Assembly: GCA_964036045.1 (NCBI GenBank)
Contig: OZ038381.1
Span: 101,747,367-101,811,366 of the forward strand
Length of the DNA stretch: 64,000 bases
Direction: 5' to 3'
Origin: Eutreptiella sp. 'Long Island Sound 2002'
Lineage: Eukaryota > Euglenozoa > Euglenophyceae > Eutreptiales > Eutreptiaceae
The translations under genes were made by a program, and so were the position numbers. The notes beneath the pieces were generated by a model. It had not been told where the DNA came from. It saw only the letters and a program-made list of their open reading frames with translations, and did no database searches. Positions 30,574 to 41,890 of the stretch are shown piece after piece. How positions within the stretch are numbered: position 1 is the first letter of the stretch; each line of letters starts with the position of its first letter.

Positions 30574-31308
30574 CTACAGCAATTGCATCAACACCCCTGC
30601 TCCCCACAAACATTGCACAATCAAGAGCACAATACTAAGGGCGCTCACTTCACGATCTTTGAAATGCCTGTTGGCCCGTTGTGGTTCTTCGCGGTCCCAA
30701 GCAAACACATCCGCAGAGGTGGCCGGCGCGAGAGGACCATCGAAATGACAATACCACACCTTTCCCATAGATGTCACCAAATAGCCGCACCGCACGGCGC
30801 GCACCGTATCAGGTGCTCCCCCTTCATTAGGACTGTCCTTGCCACCGCCACCCGGTTCAACACCCTCTGATCTCTCCTGGCACCTGGTGAATCTACCTGT
30901 GCCCTTTAAAAGCCAGTCCCTTTCCACACAGCAGCATATGTGCAGCACCTGATGCGCTGGGGAAATTTCTGAGGTTGAAAACTGGGGCCCACTGGATTCC
31001 ATCCGGTCAGACAGCATCCTTTGCAGCCTGCTGTCCACATGGCCTGGACTCTGGTGGGCAGAAATTCGGGGCTGCAAGGAGGGTCTTGCCAGTACACTTG
31101 TTACCTGAGCACCTGCATAGAAGGATAAACATGCTGCTAAGAGGAAGATTCTTTCCTGCGGCCTGCTGGCGTCAACAACCGTCATAAACCCTGCAACACA
31201 ACCTTCAACTGGCCCCCTGCATAAGGGGTTGGGCATTGCAAATCTTAGCAGGAGCCATGTTCCCCAATTCATGGACTTGATTGGATACAAAAAAAAAAGT
31301 TGTAACAC
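30574..31308 (-). CDS. Orphan 244-residue ORF, possibly exonic
   Basis: This is one of the longest open frames outside the mobile elements. I do not recognise it. Near residues 50-70 it has a hydrophobic stretch (IFLLAACLSFYAGAQV), then a Ser/Gln-rich part (ISAHQSPGHVDSRLQRMLSD), and a Gly-rich to hydrophilic part (EGVEPGGGGKDSPNEGGAPD). The CAG|GT and polypyrimidine-AG signals within it are all in phase 0, so introns cannot be separated from coding by frame. A phrase around 30,810 (TCAGGTGCTCCCCCTT) recurs at 25,413. Coding status is uncertain. Confidence 0.35.
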   Translation of the reverse strand: MLQLFFLYPIKSMNWGTWLLLRFAMPNPLCRGPVEGCVAGFMTVVDASRPQERIFLLAACLSFYAGAQVTSVLARPSLQPRISAHQSPGHVDSRLQRMLSDRMESSGPQFSTSEISPAHQVLHICCCVERDWLLKGTGRFTRCQERSEGVEPGGGGKDSPNEGGAPDTVRAVRCGYLVTSMGKVWYCHFDGPLAPATSADVFAWDREEPQRANRHFKDREVSALSIVLLIVQCLWGAGVLMQLL

Positions 31309-32057
31309 ACATTGGTGTCATTCACGTCACAATCGAGCGCACCAGGATCCTGCCCCTATGCCCTAAATGCCCCTTATGGCAGTGTCGGGACCAGTGGTAG
31401 TTATTCCTGGAATGCCTGAAACACTCATGAAAAACCGTGGACAATTTTGATCTGACACTGGGCCTTTGGCACAAGCACCTTGTCACAGCAATGTTCCCCA
31501 TCTTCATGGTGCCCGAACCCCCCATCTCACCCTAATACACGCCAGTGCATCCGAACACTCTGACAACACTTCGCCCACCTTGTTCTTGTTCTCAGGTGTT
31601 GGAGGTCCGCATAAACCACTCGTTTTGCTCCCCAATTTCTATTTCTCGATTGGCAGCGGGCTGTGCCACCTGAAGCTGTCAGAATCCATACAGCTTTGCT
31701 CTTTAGCGCCACGTGTGGACCCTCCTGTGCCAAAATATCTCAGCTCAGCACTCAGGTATACCTCCCCCCAAACCAACAGTACCCATAATCAAGCCCCAAG
31801 ACCGGAAAATGGAGTTCTGGCATTGAAGAGGCGCGAACACCCAATCACTTTTTGGGGCCTCTGGGGCACCTGCAGCGGCTTCAGCTCCACTACACACGGC
31901 GTTCTCAGTTGGCACTGGAATAGACCTCTGTACTGGATGCCAAAATCCGCATATAAAAATCCTGGACAGAATGTACTACATCCAAAGTACAGAAGGTAAA
32001 TCATTTATTTGCAATCTGCTCACAGCCTGTACAGTGCAAACCCAAAACCCTCCTGCA

Positions 32058-32387
32058 TCACAGCATTTCATCATCAGTTGGTGCAGAACTGCAGAGGAGG
32101 TAGGAGTATTTCCAAGCCAAAACCAACACTGCCACCAATGTGAAAACAGATAAAGGCATACAACCACAATGGGGATGCCGCAGACCTGGATGCGGTATGT
32201 TGCGAGTCGCCATGTGCAACTGCGATGGAGAGGCTGCAGACAGGTTCAGCATCAAAGTCATGGTTACTGCAAGTCCAGCAACACTGAAAAGGCAAGCCAA
32301 CCCATCTTTGTGAGGGGCAACAGAAGTAGCGGTGTGGTAGTCCAGTTGCCCCGAGGAAATCAGACGAGTGTCCTCCACAGCAGACAT
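32058..32387 (-). CDS. Possible small two-transmembrane protein
   Basis: An ATG at 32387 opens 109 residues (MSAVEDTRLISSGQLDYHTA). Two hydrophobic segments (LACLFSVAGLAVTMTLML and MPLSVFTLVAVLVLA) are separated by a short His/Cys-containing loop, and the tail is SSAPTDDEML. The layout is that of a small membrane protein. No family is recognised, there is no homology support, and it may be an exon or chance. Confidence 0.3.
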   Translation of the reverse strand: MSAVEDTRLISSGQLDYHTATSVAPHKDGLACLFSVAGLAVTMTLMLNLSAASPSQLHMATRNIPHPGLRHPHCGCMPLSVFTLVAVLVLAWKYSYLLCSSAPTDDEML

Positions 32388-32613
32388 CGTGACTAAAATA
32401 TGGACCAATTTGGGTCTCAAAAGTGCGGCGTGTTTGGACTGGCAAGGGTACGAACGACAGCGAATTGAGTATTTCATGAGTGCAGCATTTGGCATGTGGC
32501 ACACGCGAAACGTTCCTTTTTCTACAGTATTTCATGTTGTACCCCCACTCCCGTTTGTCTGAAGCATCTTCCGGCTTTACCCTAGAATGGGTTCCCTTAG
32601 AAGTGCAGGTCAC

Positions 32614-34732
32614 TCAACGCCCGTGACATGTCTGGCACACTTTCATTTGGTGGTCAAGAAGCTGGCACCATACGTCCTTTTCTGATTTCTGTGGACACCC
32701 CGTATTCAAACCAACCTGTTGCATGGTGTGTTTCGCTGTCATATCACAGAAATGAAGATGACAATGCAGTTCACTCTTTATGAGGGGTGCAAATTGAGCA
32801 ATACAAATGGATCTGGCATAAGCTCCCCAGCCCAGAGCACGGGCATTTGGATGTGTAGGCTGGGTGACATTTAATGAGGACGGGTGGTTGTACTGTGAAC
32901 ACACTGCAGAGGCAGACCGCAAGTATTACCCAAGTACCAAAGGAATGGCTACAAATTGCAAGGACACCCAAAGAACATGTTTCCCAGAGGTCACAAGACT
33001 GCTGTCATGCTACAAAAAATTGCGACGCGCACCTTAAGACTAGTCGTGCCTTTGCGCCAACCACCCTGCACCCTTGCGTAACAACCAGCGACATTTCACC
33101 ACTTGACCAGCGGGTGGTCGTTGGACATTGTTTTCAGACCAAAAAGCGACATTTGACCACAGTGCACCCCCCAAAAACAAAAATTCTAGCAAATCGTGCC
33201 AGGGGGTATATTGCCAACACATTCCTTCCACAGGCAAGCACATGGAACATGAGCAACATGAGGTACCAGTATTTCAGCAAATGGGTCTGAAATATGCATG
33301 CCAAAATGCAGAGAATGCATGGAATGATTAAGTTCACATATATTGTATGCACCGGAGGTCAGCAAAACACATGGGTGGGCATGGTCCACTGCCTGTACCC
33401 TGAGCCCCACCCCTGCATGTACATGGCGCACAAGAAGGACCAATGGACAGGAACTACATCTGCTCATCCGGGGCCAAGCTGTGCTCACGTTTCAAGGTCA
33501 CTCCAGGGTCTACACTTGGCCAGGAGGCCTGTGCCCCCGAGGTGCTTGTCCCTGTTGGGGGGAAGGATATAGATACAGCTGTCCCTGTTGGGGGAAAAGG
33601 ATGAATGTAGTTGCCCTCTAGCAGCCCCAAGGAAAGCAACATCCTTCACTCCCCTGATATGTACGGAGTCACATGCATGGATGCTCATGACTTATGTGTC
33701 ACCTCAATGTACTCCGATGCTCTTATGAAATGACGTAAGAGCTGTAGACCACATAAGAACGTGGCCTCTGCTGAAACATTCTCATGCCCATATGGAGCAA
33801 TGCTCAACAGTGTGCACTGACAACAGATTGCATTCCCATCCAGTGGGTGTACATGCTCAAAGATGATTTATCGGAATAGTGTCATGAGTCCAATGACCCC
33901 CGAAAACCATACATGGTAGAAACCACTGATACCAGCCTAAATGATCCCAGCCTAAATGATACCAGCCAAAATCACAATTCAGCGGCTGCCTCTCGTCATT
34001 GGGTGGGTGAGCTTACACTCCCACCTAGATGTATGTGCACCTGATTTCCTACACCATTGAACTCACATTCTCTATGGGCCTACTGCCTTGGTCTTTGGCA
34101 TCCAAATCACAGTACAATATGAAGAGTGTGGTTCTTGTGTGTCCATTATCAGCGACAGCCCCGTTTGGCTACCTACCTTGCACTAGAATCTGGTGTTTCC
34201 AAAGTCCAAAATCAAACACTGTGGTTGCTATGCGGCCGTATCAAATTCCAGAGTAAGTGCAACTTAGTGTCCGGTTCGCCAGCTATGGCTCCCAACATGT
34301 TCAGTACAACTGCCTAGAGAAGCTACCATTGCTGCTGCGATTTTCAAACCTTTGAAGGCATGTGACACAAGAACAGGCAAAACAACAAGTAGCCTGCAGC
34401 ATACATAGGACTTGTCACTAGTGCGAGCAAGCAGTGATATGTGCAAGGATACTGTTTATAAGGCACACACATCAATGGTCTACAACCACTCCTGCTGTGC
34501 AAATAAAGATCTATTTGGACCAGGCACTGTAGTGGGCGCCTCTGGGTGTACAATTTTGGAAAAATTGAACTTGGTTCAATGCTTGTTGTCCCGGGCCTCC
34601 CACTGCCACAAGCAAGAGAAATCAGGATCAAGGTAATTTGGGGTTACACATGTTTGTGCAAGCAAAGTTTGTTGAATCCCACGTGAGCACCCTCTCGTCT
34701 GGTTGTAGACTCAGGTCAGGTCTCAGACTTAC
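32614..34732. other. No gene recognised
   Basis: Short frames only. CCTGTTGGGGG is repeated at 33548 and 33582, and CCAGCCTAAATGAT is repeated near 33935. Nothing resembles a known gene or RNA. Confidence 0.45.
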
Positions 34733-35317
34733 GCTGGGACCAGGCTTGGTTTATAAGGGGGGGGGGATTTTGGACAAGACCCACCCACCCAACTTTGGAC
34801 CCACCCACCCAACTTTGGACCCACCCAGACCCCCCCCCCTCTTATAATTCTGTGGGGAGCATTTTTTGTGAACCAAATTGAAGCCAAGGCGCTCTCCCGG
34901 TTTAGGCATCCCCAAAGGGTGACACACCAAAAACTTCACAACACCAGGGTTTGAACTAGGGATTTTTGGAATTGCACTTAAGTTCCTTGACCACTGGGCT
35001 ACCAATTGTGCAACAAAGGGTCCACAGGTTTAACATGTTATCAAAAAAAAGTCCGCCGTGTGAAAAATTGCCACCTGCACACCTGCCACCTGCACAACGA
35101 CACAACAGAAAGGGGCACCAGCAAACAGCCAGACAAGCCTCCTGTGACCAAGGAAAGAAGGTGTGGCAGGAGACCAACCCAGGAAACCCTCAGAATTATA
35201 AGAGGGGGGGGGGGGGTCCGGGGCTTTAGGTCCGCCCGCCCGGCTGAGGGCCCGCCCACCCAGACCCCCCCCCCCCCCATTGCAACTTAATTCTTATAAA
35301 CGAAGCCTGGCTGGGAC
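34733..35317. mobile_element. hAT-like MITE with perfect 8-bp target duplication
   Basis: The element body is 34741-35309 (569 bp). The terminal inverted repeats are CAGGCTTSGTTTATAAG. The flanking sequence GCTGGGAC is present exactly on both sides (34733-34740 and 35310-35317), an 8-bp target site duplication as made by hAT transposases. Inside each end is a second inverted motif pairing a G or C run with CTTATAATTCTG. The centre contains a tRNA-like segment (34943-35010). There is no transposase ORF. Confidence 0.85.
34943..35010 (-). repeat. tRNA-derived SINE-like segment inside the MITE
   Basis: Read on the minus strand it has an A-box-like stretch (GGTAGCCCAGTGGTCAAGG) and, about 35 bp on, a B-box-like AGTTCAAACCC. 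It resembles a degraded tRNA head rather than a functional tRNA, since acceptor and anticodon stems do not pair well by eye. Confidence 0.5.
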
Positions 35318-36299
35318 CGTTGATATATACTCTTGTCAAGGTATGAAAATGGCTACATTTGGAAGTTTTGCAGTGACCACACGCGCCTCCTCTCAGGTTC
35401 CATGCATTCCAGGGAAATCATCATCAGGTTCCATGCATTTGTGGAAATCATCGGTTTGCAAATCATTGTGCTAAGCGTGGTTCTATGTTGCATGTTCATT
35501 TCCACCTCCCAATGCGGTTGTTTCTCTCCATTCTCGAGGACCATTGCTGTTACCATACACCAAGTCCTTTGCGGCGCTCATGGAGAGCCGCCATTAGGGT
35601 GGCTAACTATTAGGTGGTCATTATGCTTACTATACAACGCTGTGGGGAACGCAATATACATCACGTCAAGGAGACGGGAAAATGAGTGCATACAGGGACA
35701 ACAAAAAGTGATCCCCCCCCACCCGCTTGCTGCCTCCCTAGTACTGGTACGTTAGTGATGGCCACCCAACGTGGGAAACTTTCTATTCATTGAAAAGCTG
35801 GCTTGCCTCCCACCTTGGTTTGTGTGCTTTGCCCACATGCCTGGGCATGAGACATGTCGGCTAGCCTAGTCGCGGCGATCACAAAGTTGAACGGCAAGAA
35901 ATATGGTCCACGGCCACCATTGGGAATTGCCGCTGCCGTTGCAACATAAATCATGCTAGCACAGTCTGGCATAAGGCAAGACGGGTACTAGGCTATGACC
36001 CCTGTGCCTTCATGGGCGCGGGTCATGGGTCAACACAAGCCTACAGTGTCCACAAGTCCAATCCATCTCAATGGCCAAGGTCCGGCCCATTTTGGTGGCC
36101 AAGTAGGACGGCTCCAAGCAAGTCCTTGGCGTAGTGGCGGAGCACGACAACATCAATACCGGAGCACTTCCTAGGCCAACAGGTGCCTGAGGAATAGTCT
36201 CACCTCACCTCACCTCAACGGTTGCCTTGTGTGGATGCTACATTGTGTGGCGTGATTTTCATGGGTGTGGGTGTACTCCTCATTGGAGACACGGGTGAA
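35318..36299. other. No gene recognised
   Basis: Short frames only. CAGGTTCCATGCATT is repeated at 35396 and 35426. Nothing identifiable. Confidence 0.4.
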
Positions 36300-36440
36300 G
36301 CATGCCCTGCATCCTAGGGTGTGGCCGTGACCAATGGTGATGCTTCCCGACCCTTGTCCACGGGCATCTGCCATCTCATTTCCTTCAATCTGTGCGTGGG
36401 ACATTATCCACGGCCACTTGATCAATGCACACAGGCACAT
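36300..36440 (-). pseudogene. RNase H (type I) fragment
   Basis: The frame reads ALIKWPWIMSHAQIEGNEMA followed by DARGQG. This matches the C-terminal signature of RNase HI domains, a Trp, then His, then GNExAD (for example W-x4-H-x2-I-x-GNE-x-AD). Such domains occur in cellular RNase H1 and in many LINEs. No neighbouring RT motif was found, so it is an isolated relic. Confidence 0.5.
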
Positions 36441-36689
36441 GCAACACTTCGACCACTGCCAACCACAAATTCAAATGGGCCACCGGCCCTTTTGGGGGTG
36501 TTGCAGATTCACAATTGTGCACGAAAAAAAAGAAGAGATAGCTGGCTCATGAAACGGGGGTGTCCTTGCGCAGCGCGCATATGACACGGAGACATTGGGG
36601 GGTTTTGCTACAATTGGCAATATTCTTGCCCATAAAGATCATACTACACCCCCACAATGCTAGAGAGCCTCACCCACCCACACACTTCA

Positions 36690-37063
36690 AACCACCCAGG
36701 AGCCCAGATTGTAACAACACCACCTCACAACATAGTGAAAAGCACATGTTTCCAACCCAAGATTGGTCGTTTTTTGGAGCACAAATGATGGCGTATGCTT
36801 CCTTCTCACAGGGGATCGCTGCATTTGGGGGGGGGATAGCTTGGTGGACCAAAATCCCAGCTGCATTTTGGGGGGGATAGCTTGGTGGACCAAAATGCCA
36901 GCGGGTAGTACTCTCCCGTGGTCTCATCCACCTGCTGTAAGACAGCACCAACAGCAAACTTGCTTGCATCCGTATGATCCCATACAAATTCTATGCAAAA
37001 CAAGATGCAGTGCCTTTTCCTCATGTGAAGTTTGAGACCGGAGCCTTGATCTATCACCTGCAA
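36690..37063 (-). pseudogene. Ty3/gypsy-type RNase H relic
   Basis: The frame reads VWDHTDASKFAVGAVLQQVD and YYPLAFWSTKLSP, the classic start of the gypsy pol RNase H domain (TDAS...GAVL.Q...P.AF.S.KLSP). After a tandem duplication it resumes in another frame as CEKEAYAIICA, matching the next conserved block (EKE..AI..A). A 39-41-bp unit containing the KLSP codons is duplicated in tandem at about 36829-36902, which breaks the protein. The RT and integrase parts were not found nearby. Confidence 0.75.
36829..36902. repeat. Tandem duplication (~40 bp x 2) within the gypsy relic
   Basis: GGGGGGATAGCTTGGTGGAC and the following CAAAAT occur twice in tandem. The duplication starts in a G run, which suggests replication slippage. 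Confidence 0.85.
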
Positions 37064-38846
37064 TCTTTGTTTTGTATGCTATAGTAAGGCATGACACATG
37101 CTGCCCGCATGATGATGTGGACTCTCCGCTGTTGCATAAAACCGCTGTTGCATAAAACCGCTGTTGCATAAAACAAATGCGAACACACTTCGGCCTCGAA
37201 ATATCATTTGGGTCCCAGCACTCACATTCCATTTCTTTGCCATCCTCAGCTACATCCCTGGCCTCTGGGTCAGCAGATCCTAAGAAAACGAACGTGGCCT
37301 TCTTCTTGAAAAGCAAATGTCTCACAGACACAATGATGAAAAAAATTGCAAAAACGTACCTTCACAAATCTGTTTGTGCAACTTGAGGATCTGTGCATTC
37401 ACATTGAGTCTATCTCTGAAATCTACGGCCCATCTCAGTACACCACTTCTGCAAAAACAGGCCATAGCCAGCTCGCGCTGCCAAAGATCTGCTTCTGCAT
37501 CCTGCCATGCATATAGTGTCAAAAAAAACCCAACTCCACCACTCAATTTCTCAGCTAAAAACCATGAAATTCAAAAAACTTTGCGATTTTCAGGCCAAAG
37601 AAAGGTGGGGGAAGCATGAGATTTAAATGGGCGAGGGGTCAAGAAGCAAAACATCATTTGAGGACACAAAACAAGGACTCTACAATGGGTTGATCCCCGG
37701 GATGAAACGGGACGAAATCCTTTGGGCGACAACATGCAATGCAACCAAGGTGGGTGAGTGGGGGGGGGGGGGGGGTTCCAAATATCTGTGCCCACCTACT
37801 CAATGGCAAACTATGGTGAAAAATACATAAAAAGAGGGTGCAAAACATGTGTTTTCATGAGATATTTCAGCAATGTGAGTGGTCACAATGCCAAAGAAAT
37901 TGGTTTTGGAAACGTGGAATCCGGAATTGTTTCACCCTCACCTAGCTGGCCAAATGGCATTTAAAAAAAAATTCCATAAAAAGGTGTAAAACGTGCTGCA
38001 ATGTCATGTTTGATCATCGTGAGTTGTAGCAATATGGAAACCTCTGTTTTGCAATTGTTTTCGAGTTTGAATGGACTGGGGCTGAGGGTAAGCAACTTGT
38101 GCAACTTGTGCACATATCCCTTGGGAAGCCCTTAGCACCAATCACCTTGCTTGCAGCGCAAAGAATAATTTTGCGTTGGTCATACAGGCCAAAGACGGAC
38201 CTGTACAGGGCTAGAGGCTGCAAAGCATGTGTTTTTATGTGCTACAATGTGTATATTGTCACAACATGCCCTGAAATTTTGTGTCCTACCATGCCTGTAC
38301 AGCACAAAATCCCCACCCCACCACCATAACTTAGTTAGCTCTAAATTGCGGGATTCCAAAAAGACCACCCCCAATACCCCCTTTAAAAAGTGGGTTTTCA
38401 TTTTCATTTTGGGGGGGGTTTCTAATGGGGCGCCAACAAAAAAATCATTCTATGATCCACAATAAGGGGTTGACCGCCATTTTGGCCACTTGGGCTATGG
38501 TACATGGAGGGCCCAAAAGGGCAGGGTGGCATTTCCCATATTAGCATATGCCCAATTGGTTCCAATCTAACCATCTATGCGCATGTTTCCAAAAATTTGT
38601 CATTCACAGGTCAACAAAGAAGGGCTCAGATGCCTTCGACAATTCCACCTCGCAAGGCATGTTTTACATGTGATATTTCATTACTATGACTGGCCAAAAG
38701 ATATTAAAAAAAAAACAGGTCGTAGAATGTTCAACTTTTTGAGTTGTGGAGGTTGAAGCCTGCAGAATGTGAATCCGGCATGAAGCAACACATAACGTAT
38801 CTGCCTACAGCCAGAATCCTCTGCCCATTACACCCTACTCCAACTT
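37064..38846. other. No gene recognised
   Basis: Contains GCTGTTGCATAAAACC repeated three times near 37130-37170, a G run of about 17 at 37760, and phrases such as GGGTGCAAAACATGTGTTT repeated at 37830 and 38215. No gene seen. Confidence 0.4.
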
Positions 38847-39332
38847 GTGCGAAGGTGTGGTCTGGACTGGCAGCCTGCTGCACTTTGGGAGTACATTTCA
38901 GCAGACATGGAGCAGCACACACCCTGGTTCAGCCGCAACAGCGCAATGTGTTTGGGCACAACAGCATCTGCAGAATGTGAGCTGAGTAAAACCCACCTGG
39001 CCAGGTTGGGAACATCAGTTTGCCATTTTCTGTTGCTGGCTGGAAAAGAGGGGTCCCGGAAATGGGGACTAGTCTCCTTACTTTCTAAGCAACTTGGCTC
39101 TACAAAAATTGCGCAGCTGACTGTTGAATTCACTCATGTAATGTACCATGCCCCAACAACCGTCCAGGGCTTGTATGACAACCTTGAAGCATTGCAGGAG
39201 GCAGTTGCGCAATCATACAGGCCTACCGCAGCGCAAATGCACTCATGTCCACACAGATACATCCACACACAGATGTATATTCACGCAGATAACCACATAC
39301 ACACCAACAAATGTGCTCCTGCATGTGCATGA
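38847..39332 (+). CDS. Orphan ORF, possible exon
   Basis: A 161-residue open frame with balanced composition (SKTHLARLGTSVCHFLLLAG, then KWGLVSLLSKQLGSTKIAQL). Its last ~40 residues run through a CACACA/ATACAC-rich tract and are unlikely to be coding. No family recognised. Confidence 0.25.
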   Translation: MRRCGLDWQPAALWEYISADMEQHTPWFSRNSAMCLGTTASAECELSKTHLARLGTSVCHFLLLAGKEGSRKWGLVSLLSKQLGSTKIAQLTVEFTHVMYHAPTTVQGLYDNLEALQEAVAQSYRPTAAQMHSCPHRYIHTQMYIHADNHIHTNKCAPACA

Positions 39333-39961
39333 AAATGCACATAGCAGCGGCGGCGGGTTTCTAAAGAAACCTGTGTGTGCAACTAAGTCATTAAGAAACC
39401 AATAAACGTGATAGATGTACTGCGAGAATGCCCTATGTAGAATCGGCACAAAAGAGGTCAGTATTCATTATTCCAAAACCCAGAATTCAACCCGAATGTT
39501 CTGAAAACTGTCTGACAAAGCCTTTATTGGCTGCCGTGCAACCGCACAATTGAATGCTGTGTTGAATTGTGCATGGGTCACCGACTGTTGCATGGGTGCT
39601 GGTTAGACTCCAAACTTTGCCTGACAATCGGGCACTTGTGACCCTTGCAGGTAATCAAGGCACTAACACAGCGACAGCTGGGCCAATCAGCTTTGAGGGA
39701 GGAACCCCTCCCTCCTTTAGCCATTTCCTTAAAAAAAAAGCCAATGTTGACTTTCAAACTTGAAAAGAGGAGGAGGGAGAATGGGGGGTCCTGGTGTCAG
39801 GAGTCAGATCAAGCGGGGCATGAAACTTACATCACGAGGCACCTTTCCGGAAGACAGGCAGGTGAAATGGACAGTAATGGCGTTCATGCGCGTCAAAGTC
39901 GCTCCTCGAATTCATCTAGAAAGCCTTAAACAAACACGCCCTCCCAAGGACGCACGGTACC

Positions 39962-40278
39962 TAATGCCGGGTGTACAGGACAGGGCCACTCTGGGCCATC
40001 AAGGACGCAGGCAGCATGAATTTACTGCTGTCAATGTGCATGGCGCGGGCCACGTCCACCCCCCCGCTCGAGCCTGCTTGCATTGGGCTGGGGCTGTGCG
40101 CCACAGACCTCGGTGCAGTGTCGACAGCAGGACCTGCTCCAGTGTGGCTGGAATGCGGCGGGTGGATAGGAACCCGTGACCCAGGGCCCGCAGGCTGCTT
40201 CTGGGCACTGGTGGGTGCTGGTGGAGCAGCGGAGCGTGGGACTGGATCTGCCTTCGAATGATCACGATTCTGCAACAC
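39962..40278 (-). CDS. Possible Pro/Ala-rich exon
   Basis: A strong acceptor (GTTGTGTTGCAG|AATCG, near 40272) opens a frame reading RDHSKADPVPRSAAPPAPTS, followed by a Pro/Ser/His-rich part and SSKFMLPASLMAQSGPVL, ending at TAG near 39962. Low-complexity composition limits confidence. It could be an internal or final exon of an unrecognised gene. Confidence 0.3.
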
Positions 40279-41249
40279 AACGAGCAATCAACGATGTGAA
40301 AGAGATCAGGGGAACTACAAGCAGAGCAAATGCGCGCCCCCCCGCCCCCCCCCCCCCCGGCCCCGCAAACGTATTTGCCTGAGCGTCGCTGATCCTCCTT
40401 GGCGCCATTCAAAATGAGGAATGAACCACACTCCGCCCCCCCCCCTGTTGCAAAGGGAGCCTGAACCCCTCCCCTGTATATGCCCCTCCCCCAAGGGATG
40501 GGTGTTCAACTCCTTTCATGCCCCACTTGGAGAGGGGAGGACACCTCTCCTCACCATGCCCGCCCCTCCCCCGCAGACGTAGCTGTGACCCTGACCACTT
40601 GCCCCACAGTAATCAAAGACACCAGCTTTGGTCGAAATGCTGCTCTGGCAACTTGTGTCAGATGGTGACTTGGAAGCAGCGGATACTCTGTAGGGCATAA
40701 TTGTGAAATGCGGCCCCTGATAGTTTCCAAATGGCTGTTGGACCGCCAAGAGCGGCGCAAAATGGGGTGATCGTTTCAGCATTGCATTGTGCTCATCGGA
40801 ATGTGCTTGTGGTGCTATAACAGAAACCTGGAAGCACCAATGATAGTGGTAATTCAGGATGGGCACCCCACAGAAGCCTTTTCAAGCCATGAAAAACAGC
40901 TAATCACGAAACCACCCTTGGACACCAATTGCAATAGTCATGTTGCCGAGGGTTTACTGGTACACGGGGACTGTCCTCTGTGTGGAGCTTGACGACGTTC
41001 TTCTATACCTCCAAGCGCAACGTCTCACTGGACCCTCACCCATGGTTTCTGCCTGTGCCATCGATCTGGTCAGCACCTGAAGTGCATTCGGTGCTTGGCT
41101 TCATGCCCGAGAATCAAAGATGTATCACACAGAAAAAACCGCATGTGGTGCTCGCTGATCAGCACGCCTAGGCAGCAAGGTTCAGCAGTCAATCCATGCT
41201 GACGAGCCACCACGCCCAGGTGGGGCATTTGGTTAAACCTAGTATGCGC

Positions 41250-41400
41250 CGTTGTAAAAAATAGTAAAATGTAGTAAAACCTAGTAAATTGTACTAAAAC
41301 CTAGTAAAAAAAAATTTTTAGAAATTTTTTTAAAAAGTTTTTTCTGCTCAGTAAAAAAAGCAAAATTTCTAAAAAATTTTCCTTACTAGGTTACTAGGTA
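41250..41400. repeat. CTAGTAAA palindromic boundary repeat, copy 1
   Basis: Several AACCTAGTAAA and AATGTAGTAAA phrases are followed by the inverse form TTACTAGGTTACTAGG, with A/T-rich sequence between them. Confidence 0.8.
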
Positions 41401-41463
41401 GTCACCAATTTGGACTTGAATTTGAACAAAAAACACAAAGTTTATGGGGGGGGGGGGGGTCAA

Positions 41464-41552
41464 CGGTAGGTGGTATTTGTGTTTAAGGGCATGGTGCCCC
41501 CTGGTCGATTCTAGGCCACTTGTGTAAGTGGCGCCCCACCCGGGCCAAACCG
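41464..41552 (+). repeat. tRNA-like dispersed repeat R1, copy 1
   Basis: An ~85-bp unit shares GGTAGGTGGTAYTTGTGTTT, AAGGGCAT, TTCYAGGCCACT and GTGGCGCCCCACCC with 45491-45580. GTTTAAGGGCAT followed by a GTCAATTCC-like box (clearest in copy 2) suggests descent from a tRNA D-arm and T-arm. Each copy directly follows a G run. Confidence 0.6.
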
Positions 41553-41651
41553 TGTATTGCAAGGTCAGCAGAAACAAAATGAGGCTCAAGAAAAGAAGGA
41601 GCTTTTATACCATAAATGTATATACACATATGAGGTGCACACACGTGTGCT

Positions 41652-41890
41652 TTATATGAAGTCGCAAAACACACGCTTGTAGATGAGGTCCGCCTTCTTA
41701 TCTTTGTACGTGGGTTGTGCTGAGGGAGGATTGTGCTTGCACATGTTGTGAAGCACGTCCGTGGTCTTTGTATCCAACTCTTCAATCAATTTTTTGTCAT
41801 ACTGCAATTTGCAAGAGGCATGTTTGGGGTAATGCTCTGGAATAAAAAATTCCTTACCACGGATCACCACCTTTGGACGGACCTCATCTA
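41652..41890 (-). pseudogene. C-terminal remnant of a C48-like protein
   Basis: The open stretch reads RPKVVIRGKEFFIP and ends DKKADLIYKRVFCDFI before the stop. It matches the end of the larger protease ORF at 47355-48480 (RPKVLIRGEWRKVPDG; DTKTDLIYKRAFCNYL) in the same order. Upstream the frame is closed by TAG shortly before RPKVV, and no protease core was found, so it is a truncated relative. Confidence 0.6.
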
